From Hyphomicrobiaceae bacterium (GTDB lineage: Bacteria > Pseudomonadota > Alphaproteobacteria > Rhizobiales > Hyphomicrobiaceae), in the NCBI GenBank assembly GCA_030655135.1, contig JAURWC010000022.1, positions 124,001 through 188,000 of the forward strand: a stretch of DNA of 64,000 bases, read 5' to 3'. Every line of letters starts with the position of its first letter. Position 1 is the first letter of the stretch. Position numbers and translations under genes: made by a program. This document shows positions 7,850-15,605 of the stretch, piece by piece. The notes under the pieces are model-generated. The model was not told the origin of the DNA. It searched no databases and was given only the letters and a program-made list of their open reading frames with translations.

Positions 7850-9819
7850 GGCGCGGCCTCCGCGCCGGGCGCCAGCGAGCGGCGGTAGATGATGGGCTGT
7901 TCCTTGGCGGCTGCCAGCGACGGATTGGCGGTGATGACCTTGGCGATGAGGCCGATCAGTTCCTCCTTGGGATACTTCTTGTCGGGCAGGCGCAGGGCAT
8001 CGCGGGCGCGCGACAGCACGCGCTCGCCGGTGGCGGCATCATGGCGGGCGGCATTGGCGAGCGCGTCGAAGGCGGGCAGGCGTGTCTTGCGCAGGATGGG
8101 ACGCAGCAGCGTGCCGACGAGGATGTCGATGTTCTGCGCGGCCAAGGCGCGGGCGCGCACGTCGTCCTGCGCGAGGATGCGATAGGCGAGCTTCTGGACG
8201 TTGATCTCGGAGCCTTCGACGAGATCGCGCACGGCGCCGGGCACCGTCAAATATGTATCGAGCGAGCGGACGAAGAGCAGGCGCGCGAGCGGATTGCCGC
8301 GCAGCGTGCTGTTGAAGTCATAGATGGAATAAGCCGGAATGCGCGTCAGCACGTTGGCGGCGCGGCGGGCGAACTCGGCATCGTTGCGATCGCGGATCGC
8401 CTGGTAGTATTCAGCGAGGACTTGCAGCGCGCCCTTGCGTTTTTCCTTCTTCTTTTTGTTTGTTTCAGTCTTCGCGGGAGACACCGGCAGCGGCGCGTTG
8501 CCGATGGACGCTTCCCATTCCGCAAAGCTGGAGGCTGGATGATCGTTGGAACGGTTCTCGCCGACGCGCGTGGCGTAGCGGCTGGCGACGATGTCGATCA
8601 TTTCCTCGTCGCCTGCCAACAGGAGCGCTTGCAGCAGGCCCTCGGAGCCGCGCCACCAACGCGGCGTAACGTTGGGGCGGAACGGTCCGCGGACGAGATC
8701 AGGGTAGCGCTTGTACAAAGCCACGGCTTGAGAGTCGTGGAGTTCGTGAACCACGGCGAGGCCGACGCCCGGCCAATTCCATTCACGCGAGACGCCGGCC
8801 AGGGCCTTGAGGCGTTCGATGCGCGTCGGCTCGTCGAGGGCTTCATCCCTGACAAGCGTCTCCACCGCCCTATTGAAGTGCTGGTTGCCGCGGCCGCTGC
8901 GGATGGCCGAGGCCCACAGATCCCACCAGCCCTGCTTCACGGCGAGATCGAGCACCGGCTTCACCGGATCGCCGCGCCAGCCGCCGACGAGATCGTCGAG
9001 GTGCGCGCGGATGTAGGGCATCACGTCGCGGCCGCGTTTCTCCAGCAGCTTGATCATGGTGGCACCGCGCTCGATGCCGTAGCCGGAGAGGTGACGCTCT
9101 TCTAAGGCGTCGTTCAAGCGCGATGCCTCGGGAATGCCGTCGGCGAGCAGCACGAGTTCGGCGTGCCAGCGCTCCAGCGGCATCAGCGCACGATACAGCG
9201 CGTAATAGAACTTGTTGTCGCCCTTGATGCGAGCGTCGCCGCCGAGGCCGTCCCACATCGCGCGCTTCTTGTCGTCCCAGTAATAGCGCGGCAGGTGCTT
9301 CAGGATGAAGGGCGAGGCGGCGGAATCGATTTGATACAGGTCGCGGGCGGCGGCCTCGTCGAGATCGAACCAGTCGTCGAACTCGTCGAGCACGATGGCG
9401 CGGGCCGCCGGCGTGGGTGCGGATTTGTAGGCGTGCTTCAGGGCTTCGCAGTAGCGCGCGCTGTCGCGGCCCCAGCCGTCCTGCTTGGCGAACTTCCAGG
9501 CTTGCAATTTCCGGACGAGGACGACATCGCGCGCGGCGCGGGCTGCGTCGAGCCAGTTTTCCAGGTCGACGGCGTGCTCGCTCCAGCGCACCTTCTTCCA
9601 GCCGCCCTTGTCGTCGACAAGCCAGTCTGAGAACTGGTTGAGGATGAGTGGGCGAAATAGCGGACGTGAGCGCGCGTAGAGGCGTGGGCCCCAGAACCAT
9701 GTTAGCCCGGGGAAGCTCGGCGCGTTGACGAGGCCTTCGAGGTTGTCGCGCAAGCGCTTGTTATCCGGCTGCGACGCGAGCAACTGCTCGATCGTCTGCC
9801 GTAGCTTGTCGACATTCAC
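7846..9819 (-). CDS. ARM/HEAT-like helical-repeat protein (retron-associated)
   Basis: First gene of the minus-strand retron operon: 657 residues, GTG start at 9819. The sequence looks almost wholly alpha-helical with many helix-turn-helix-like segments ending in LL/AL pairs, typical of ARM or HEAT solenoids. It is rich in Trp and Arg/Asp pairs in the N-terminal half, and a basic lysine run (NKKKKEKRKG, about residues 450-462) separates two halves. I see no catalytic motif, signal peptide or membrane segment. It overlaps the SWIM gene by four bases, so both are probably made together. By analogy with type XIII retrons it would be the ARM component, perhaps a scaffold or toxin partner held in check by the RT-msDNA complex. 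The function is inferred from context only. Confidence 0.75.
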   Translation of the reverse strand: MNVDKLRQTIEQLLASQPDNKRLRDNLEGLVNAPSFPGLTWFWGPRLYARSRPLFRPLILNQFSDWLVDDKGGWKKVRWSEHAVDLENWLDAARAARDVVLVRKLQAWKFAKQDGWGRDSARYCEALKHAYKSAPTPAARAIVLDEFDDWFDLDEAAARDLYQIDSAASPFILKHLPRYYWDDKKRAMWDGLGGDARIKGDNKFYYALYRALMPLERWHAELVLLADGIPEASRLNDALEERHLSGYGIERGATMIKLLEKRGRDVMPYIRAHLDDLVGGWRGDPVKPVLDLAVKQGWWDLWASAIRSGRGNQHFNRAVETLVRDEALDEPTRIERLKALAGVSREWNWPGVGLAVVHELHDSQAVALYKRYPDLVRGPFRPNVTPRWWRGSEGLLQALLLAGDEEMIDIVASRYATRVGENRSNDHPASSFAEWEASIGNAPLPVSPAKTETNKKKKEKRKGALQVLAEYYQAIRDRNDAEFARRAANVLTRIPAYSIYDFNSTLRGNPLARLLFVRSLDTYLTVPGAVRDLVEGSEINVQKLAYRILAQDDVRARALAAQNIDILVGTLLRPILRKTRLPAFDALANAARHDAATGERVLSRARDALRLPDKKYPKEELIGLIAKVITANPSLAAAKEQPIIYRRSLAPGAEAAP

Positions 9820-9851
9820 GCGAGACCCCCCGGCTCCTGCTTCAGGCTGCT

Positions 9852-9879
9852 TTTACATGCCATTCCGCATGCGTTGCAA
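9852..9879 (-). promoter_or_regulatory. possible sigma70-like promoter for the retron operon
   Basis: Reading the minus strand, TTGCAA (9879-9874) and TGTAAA (9857-9852) are separated by 16 bases, about 35 bases before the GTG of the ARM-like gene. This is the only plausible -35/-10 pair I see in the 118-base gap between maeB and the retron operon. The match is weak and by eye. Confidence 0.3.
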
Positions 9880-9937
9880 CCTATTGCCTGAGCCTAGCGC
9901 ACGGAGGGTGACAGAAATTTGGCGGCGAAGGCGAGCT

Positions 9938-12220
9938 TTAGCTTCCGAGCTGATACGCGGCGAGCGCGGCGAGATTGACGATGTCGGTATCCTTGGCGCC
10001 CAGCGTCGCAATCTGCACCGAGTGCTCCAGGCCGACGAGCATTGGGCCCATGACCGTAGCGCCTCCCAATTCGCGCAGCATCTTGGTGGAGATGGATGCG
10101 GCGTGGAACGCAGGCATCACCAGAACGTTGGCCGTGTCGGTCAGGCGGCAGAACGGATAGAGCTTGCGCAATTCCGGATTGAGCGCGACGTCGGCTGCCA
10201 TGTCGCCATCATATTCGAAGTCGACATCCTGGTCTCGCAGCAGGCCAACCGCCTTGCGCACTTCATCGGAGCGTTCGCCGCGCGGCTGGCCGAAGGTGGA
10301 GTAGGCGAGCATGGCGACGCGTGGCTCGATGCCGAACTTGCGCGCGGCGCGGGCGGCTTCGATAGCGATGTTGGCCAGCTGGCGCGCGTCCGGCATGTCA
10401 TGCACGCTGGTGTCGGCGATCAGCACGGCGCGGCCGCGGCAGAGCGCCAGCGAAACGCCGATGACGTTGCGGCCGGGCTTGGGGTCCATGACGCGGCGGA
10501 TATCCTGGAACACGCTGGTCCAGTTGCGCGTGACGCCTGCTACCATCGCGCCGGCGTGGCCGTGAGCGACCTTGAGGGCGGCGTAGAAGTTGCGCTCGTT
10601 ACGTACCAGGCGCTCGCAGTCGCGGCGCAGATAGCCGCGGCGCTGCAGGCGCGCGTAAAGGAATTCGGTAAACTCCTCGGCGTGGCCATCGCTGCGCGTA
10701 TCGCAGATCTGGAACTCGGGACGAAGCTTGATGCCGAGTTCCTTGAACTGCTTGCGCACGACGTCGGCGCTGCCGACGAGGATGGGGTTGCCGAAGCCTT
10801 CCTGGAAGTAGGTGTTGGCGGCGCGGATGACGGCGGGCTCTTCGCCTTCGGAGAAAATCACGGTCTGCGGCTCGGCGCGAACCTTGTCGAACGTCGAATG
10901 CAGCCAGCCGACGACAGGATCGAGGCGGCCCTTGAGGCGTGCGAGGTAGCCTTCCATGTTCACGATCGGGCGGCGGGCGACGCCGGTTTCCATGGCGGCC
11001 CTTGCGACGGCGGGCGGGACATGGCTGATCAGGCGTGGGTCGAACGGCGCCGGGATGATGTACTCCGGCCCGAACGTCGGGCGCTGGCCGTGGAAGGCTG
11101 CCATCACCTGATCGGGCACCTCGGCGCGGGCGAGTTCAGCCAGGGCGCGAACCGCGGCGATCTTCATCTCGACGTTGATGGTGGATGCCTGCACGTCGAG
11201 GGCGCCGCGGAACATGAAGGGGAAGCACAGGACGTTGTTGACCTGGTTGGGATAGTCCGACCGGCCGGTGGCGACGATGGCGTCGTCGACGGCGGCGTGC
11301 GCATCCTCCGGCGTGATTTCCGGATCCGGGTTGGCCATTGCGAAGATGATGGGCTTGCGCGCCATCGACTTCACCATCGCGGGCGTGAAGGCACCCTTGG
11401 CGGAGAGGCCGAACAGCACGTCGGCACCCTCGGCTGCTTCCTCCAGCGTGCGCGCCTTGGTCTTGGCGGCGTAGGCGGACTTCCACTGGTTCATGCCGTC
11501 CTTGCGGCCCTGGTAGATGACGCCCTTGGTATCGCAGAGGATGACGTTGCTCTTGGGCATGCCCATCGCGCCCAGCAGTTCGAGGCAGGCGATACCGGCG
11601 GCGCCGGCGCCGTTGACGACGATCTTGCAGGTCTTGATGTCGCGTCCCGTCAGCTCAAGAGCGTTGATGAGGCCGGCGGTGGCAATAATGGCCGTGCCGT
11701 GCTGGTCGTCGTGAAAGACGGGGATGTCGAGGAGCTCTTTCAGCTTGTCTTCGATGATGAAGCAGTCTGGAGCCTTGATGTCTTCCAGATTGATGCCGCC
11801 GAATGAGGGGCCGAGGTAGCGCACGCAGTTGATGAAGGCGTCGACATCTTCCGTGTCGACGAGCAGGTCCATCGCGTCGATGTCGGCGAAGCGCTTGAAC
11901 AGCGCTCCCTTGCCCTCCATCACAGGCTTGGAGGCCAGCGCGCCGAGATTGCCGAGGCCGAGGATTGCCGTGCCGTTCGATACGACGGCAACGAGGTTGC
12001 CCTTGTTCGTGTACTCGTAGGCCAGCGCCTTGTTTTCGGCGATCGCTTCCACGGGGGCTGCCACACCGGGCGAGTAGGCGAGCGACAAGTCGCGCTGCGT
12101 CGCCAGCGGTTTGGTAGGCGTGATCTCCAGCTTTCCAGGTTTACCTTGAGCGTGAAACTGGAGGGCTTCCTGCGCGGTAACACGCGCGACGGGAATTTTC
12201 GTGGCCATGGGACCTGACAT
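9938..12220 (-). CDS. maeB: NADP-dependent malic enzyme with phosphotransacetylase-like domain
   Basis: Oxidatively decarboxylates malate to pyruvate with reduction of NADP. The ~760-residue protein has the usual two-part build. The malic enzyme part (about 1-430) includes the SLAYSPGVAAP and FGGINLEDIKAPDCF signatures and the NADP-binding VVNGAGAAGIACLELL. A C-terminal phosphate acetyltransferase-like domain (about 450-760) is thought to be regulatory, responding to acetyl-CoA. Starts are possible at 12220 (MSGPMATK) or 12208 (MATKIPV); the frame continues to 12280 without family similarity. In an organism with the ethylmalonyl-CoA pathway it would feed C4 acids back to pyruvate. It stands alone, 118 bases downstream of nothing but the retron promoter region. 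Confidence 0.93.
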   Translation of the reverse strand: MSGPMATKIPVARVTAQEALQFHAQGKPGKLEITPTKPLATQRDLSLAYSPGVAAPVEAIAENKALAYEYTNKGNLVAVVSNGTAILGLGNLGALASKPVMEGKGALFKRFADIDAMDLLVDTEDVDAFINCVRYLGPSFGGINLEDIKAPDCFIIEDKLKELLDIPVFHDDQHGTAIIATAGLINALELTGRDIKTCKIVVNGAGAAGIACLELLGAMGMPKSNVILCDTKGVIYQGRKDGMNQWKSAYAAKTKARTLEEAAEGADVLFGLSAKGAFTPAMVKSMARKPIIFAMANPDPEITPEDAHAAVDDAIVATGRSDYPNQVNNVLCFPFMFRGALDVQASTINVEMKIAAVRALAELARAEVPDQVMAAFHGQRPTFGPEYIIPAPFDPRLISHVPPAVARAAMETGVARRPIVNMEGYLARLKGRLDPVVGWLHSTFDKVRAEPQTVIFSEGEEPAVIRAANTYFQEGFGNPILVGSADVVRKQFKELGIKLRPEFQICDTRSDGHAEEFTEFLYARLQRRGYLRRDCERLVRNERNFYAALKVAHGHAGAMVAGVTRNWTSVFQDIRRVMDPKPGRNVIGVSLALCRGRAVLIADTSVHDMPDARQLANIAIEAARAARKFGIEPRVAMLAYSTFGQPRGERSDEVRKAVGLLRDQDVDFEYDGDMAADVALNPELRKLYPFCRLTDTANVLVMPAFHAASISTKMLRELGGATVMGPMLVGLEHSVQIATLGAKDTDIVNLAALAAYQLGS

Positions 12221-12753
12221 TCTGGGGCCGCAAGCATCGGTGCGGCAGCGGTGGGACGGCTTGCCGTACGACAGAAACACGATGGCGTCGACCCGCCCAA
12301 ACCGACAACGCCGCCTAACGCACCGAATTATCCGTATGCGTTTTCCTTAAACCGTCTGTGATCATCATGAGCTCAACTTAGGTATTATGCGCGTAGTCCA
12401 ATTTTGCTATTGCGGCTGCTCAAGAATCCTAACAACGTGTGCGCACCTAACCTTTGCGAATGCCAGTTTTACTTATCGCTGTTCAACATTTACTGTCTGC
12501 ATACGGTTTAAATTCGCAGACATCGGCAAAACACCCAAGTTTATGTGCGCTATCGCGTGCTGGACGCGATCATCGTGCGTTCCTAGATCCGGCGAGCACA
12601 CAAGCCAGACTTGCAGCGGCATCCCCCCACCAGCCGCTGCGTGGTGTCGGCGTCGGTTTATGTGCTTGCCGGAACCAAGTCATCGAGCGCCTTCGCTTTG
12701 CGCGCACCCGCTGCCCGCGCTATGCCTTCGCCCGCCAATTGCACGGGTGATAA
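12221..12753. other. intergenic region between divergent maeB and mutS
   Basis: About 530 bases without a convincing gene, visibly richer in A/T than its flanks, particularly 12320-12560. Open frames here overlap the start of mutS or have atypical composition. The region must hold the promoters of divergent maeB and mutS; no operator or RNA element is clear to me. Confidence 0.6.
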
Positions 12754-15561
12754 ATGGCAGGCCGCAAGCCTTCACAACCAGACGATCCGAATGACGCCGC
12801 AGAACCCTCGCCGGTTGTGCCCGACGGCGTGACTCCGTCGATGGCGCAATTCCTGGAGATCAAGGCTGCCAATCCGGACAGCATCCTCTGGTACCGGATG
12901 GGCGATTTCTACGAGCTGTTCTTCGAGGATGCCGTTGCCGCCTCGCGCGCGCTGAGCATCGTGCTGACCAAGCGCGGCAAGCATCTGGGCGACGACATTC
13001 CCATGTGCGGCGTGCCAATCCACCGCGCCGACGAATATCTGCAGCGGCTGATCAAGCTCGGCTATCGCGTGGCCGTCTGCGAGCAGCTGGAAGATCCGGC
13101 GGAAGCGCGCAAGCGCGGCGCCAAGGCCGTCGTTCGGCGTGATGTGGTGCGCCTCGTCACGCCCGGCACGCTGACGGAAGAGACGCTGCTGGACGCCAAG
13201 GCGCGGAACTACCTGACTGCGATCTATCGTGAGCCGGGACCGGAGGCTGTCAATGCCGTGGAGACGCGCCTGGCTCTGGCGTCGCTCGACATCTCGACCG
13301 GCGAGTTCGAGGTGGGCGAGGTCTCGGGCGCGGACCTGGCCGGAGAGATGATCCGGCTGTCGCCAGGCGAAGTGTTGCTCGGCGACGGACTAGCGGGAGA
13401 CGGCGACGTCAAGCGCTGGATCGCGTGGGCCGGCGCGGCAATGACACCGGTGCCGTCCGCGTCATTCGACAGCCTTGCTGGCGAACGCAATTTGAAGAGC
13501 GCGCTTGGCGTCGCCGATCTTGCGGCATTCGGCGGTTTCACCCGCGCGGAGCTGGCCGCGATCGGCGCGCTGTTGCGGTACATCGAGCTGACGCAGCTGG
13601 GCGCAAAACCCGTGATCCGGCCGCCGCGCAAGACGGGCGCAGCCGGCGTGCTGATGATCGACGCCTCGAGCCGGACGTCTCTAGAACTCACACGATCAAC
13701 CTCCGGCGAGAAGCAAGGCAGCCTGCTGTCTGCGATCGACCGCACCGTAACCGGTGCCGGCGCACGCGAGTTAGCGGCGCGGCTGTCGTCGCCGTTGCAG
13801 GATGTGGCGGCGATCCAGCAGCGCCTCGACGCCGTGGGCGCGTTGGCCGACGATGAATCGCTTCGCGGCGACCTCCGCGAGATCCTGCGTGGCGCGCCGG
13901 ATGTGGCGCGGTCCGTCTCGCGGCTGGCGTTCGCACGCGGTGGGCCTCGCGATCTGGGCGCCGTGCGCGACGGACTGGCCGCTGCACGGCAGAGCCACGA
14001 CCGGCTAACGGGCATGGCGGCCGCCGGGCTGGGCCCGCCCGAAGATCTTGCCGGCGTCATCTCCCGCCTGGGTGCAACCGATGCCGAACTGGGTGCAATG
14101 CTGGGCGCGGCGCTGATCGAGGCGCCGCCGCATCTGAAACGCGACGGTGGTTTTGTGAAGCCGGGCTGGCGCGCAGAACTCGACGAGGTCCGCCAGCTCA
14201 AGGACGACAGCCGCAAGGTGCTGGCGGAACTCGAAGCGCAATACATTGGCGACACCGGCATCAAGACGCTGAAGATCCGCCACAACAACATCCTCGGCTA
14301 CTTCATCGAGGTCACGCAGCAGAACGCCAGGCCGATGCTGAGCGAACCGCTGTCGGACACATTCCGGCACAAGCAGACGATGGCAAACGCTGTCCGCTTC
14401 ACGACGCGCGAGCTGTCTGACATCGAGGGGCGTATCGCTTCAGCAGGCGAGCGGGCACTAGCGATCGAATTGGATGTGTTTACCGAGCTGAGTGCTCGCG
14501 TATCTGGCCAGGAGCACGCCTTATCGGCTGTCTCCGCGGCGCTTGCCGAGCTCGATCACATTGCGGCGCTCGCGGAGTTGGCTCAGGAGCAGGGCTGGGT
14601 GCGGCCGCAAGTCGACACGTCCGACGTGTTCGAGATCCGGGGCGGCCGGCATCCCGTCGTGGAGCAGGCGCTGCGGCAAGCCAAAGGCAGCGCATTCATC
14701 GAAAACGATTGCGTGCTCGGCCGGGCGGCGGCGGTTACCCCGCCAGGCTTCGACGAAGAGAAGGATGCCCGGATCTGGCTGGTGACAGGCCCGAACATGG
14801 CCGGCAAGTCGACGTTTCTGCGCCAAAATGCCCTGATCGCCGTGCTCGCGCAGATGGGGTCGTACGTGCCGGCGCGAAGCGCGCACATTGGCGTCGTCGA
14901 CCGGCTGTTCAGCCGGGTGGGCGCGGCAGACGACCTAGCGCGCGGGCGTTCGACGTTCATGGTTGAGATGGTGGAAACGGCGGGCATCCTCAACCAGTCG
15001 ACGGCACGTTCGCTGGTGATCCTCGATGAGATCGGGCGTGGCACGGCAACGTTCGACGGCTTGTCGATCGCGTGGGCCACCGTGGAGTACCTGCACGACG
15101 TTTCCGGCTGCCGGTCGCTGTTTGCCACGCATTATCACGAGCTGACGGCGCTGGCCGGACGCATGCCGCACATCGCCAACGTGACGATGGACGTGACCGA
15201 GTGGCACGATGAGATTGTGTTCCTCCACAAGGTCAAGCGGGGCGCTGCGGCAGGCTCCTACGGCATTCAAGTCGCCAAGCTGGCGGGCATGCCCGGCCGG
15301 GTGGTGAAGCGGGCCGGTGAGGTGCTAGCGTTGCTGGAGAAGAACGACCGGCGCGGCGGGGCGGGACGCAAACCGCTGGCGGAGTTGCCGCTTTTTGCGG
15401 CAATGGTGCAAGCCGACGACACGCCTGCACGGGTAAAGGCGTCCGAAGTCGAACTGGAACTCGACAAGCTGCAGCCCGATACGCTAACCCCGCGGCAAGC
15501 TCTTGATGCGCTTTATGTTCTGAAGCAGTTGCGGACGAGCGCCGCGAAGCCCAAGAAATAG
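12754..15561 (+). CDS. mutS: DNA mismatch repair protein MutS
   Basis: Recognises base mismatches and small loops and recruits MutL. The 935-residue protein starts with a short variable tail, then MAQFLEIKAANPDSILWYRMGDFYELF, where the F-x-E mismatch-wedging residues lie at about 50-54. The connector, lever and clamp domains follow. The ABC-type ATPase has Walker A TGPNMAGKST at about residue 680, the DEIGRGTATFDG Walker B/signature region and ATHYHELT. The C-terminus (LDALYVLKQL) is the dimerisation tail. The ATG at 12754 gives a normal N-terminus. In related Hyphomicrobiales mutS is commonly next to glnD, as it is here. Confidence 0.97.
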   Translation: MAGRKPSQPDDPNDAAEPSPVVPDGVTPSMAQFLEIKAANPDSILWYRMGDFYELFFEDAVAASRALSIVLTKRGKHLGDDIPMCGVPIHRADEYLQRLIKLGYRVAVCEQLEDPAEARKRGAKAVVRRDVVRLVTPGTLTEETLLDAKARNYLTAIYREPGPEAVNAVETRLALASLDISTGEFEVGEVSGADLAGEMIRLSPGEVLLGDGLAGDGDVKRWIAWAGAAMTPVPSASFDSLAGERNLKSALGVADLAAFGGFTRAELAAIGALLRYIELTQLGAKPVIRPPRKTGAAGVLMIDASSRTSLELTRSTSGEKQGSLLSAIDRTVTGAGARELAARLSSPLQDVAAIQQRLDAVGALADDESLRGDLREILRGAPDVARSVSRLAFARGGPRDLGAVRDGLAAARQSHDRLTGMAAAGLGPPEDLAGVISRLGATDAELGAMLGAALIEAPPHLKRDGGFVKPGWRAELDEVRQLKDDSRKVLAELEAQYIGDTGIKTLKIRHNNILGYFIEVTQQNARPMLSEPLSDTFRHKQTMANAVRFTTRELSDIEGRIASAGERALAIELDVFTELSARVSGQEHALSAVSAALAELDHIAALAELAQEQGWVRPQVDTSDVFEIRGGRHPVVEQALRQAKGSAFIENDCVLGRAAAVTPPGFDEEKDARIWLVTGPNMAGKSTFLRQNALIAVLAQMGSYVPARSAHIGVVDRLFSRVGAADDLARGRSTFMVEMVETAGILNQSTARSLVILDEIGRGTATFDGLSIAWATVEYLHDVSGCRSLFATHYHELTALAGRMPHIANVTMDVTEWHDEIVFLHKVKRGAAAGSYGIQVAKLAGMPGRVVKRAGEVLALLEKNDRRGGAGRKPLAELPLFAAMVQADDTPARVKASEVELELDKLQPDTLTPRQALDALYVLKQLRTSAAKPKK

Positions 15562-15567
15562 AGAGCA

Positions 15568-15590
15568 GGGCTTAGCTCAGTAGAACAGCT
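15568..15590 (+). other. tRNA-like 5' fragment between mutS and glnD
   Basis: GGGCTTAGCTCAGTAGAACAGC resembles the start of a tRNA (acceptor 5' strand, TAGCTCAG of the D-arm, GAAC..GC closure), but the anticodon and T-arms do not follow, since glnD starts within 16-26 bases. Either a decayed tRNA remnant or chance; I favour neither strongly. Confidence 0.25.
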
Positions 15591-15605
15591 AAATTGATCG
15601 GCGGC

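Noticed and set aside
9725-11806. 693-codon frame opposite maeB
   Set aside because: Mirror frame of a GC-rich gene; Ala/Gly/Asp/His-rich product without any motif.
12387-12794. Open frames ahead of mutS
   Set aside because: They overlap the mutS start, have unusual composition and match no family I know.
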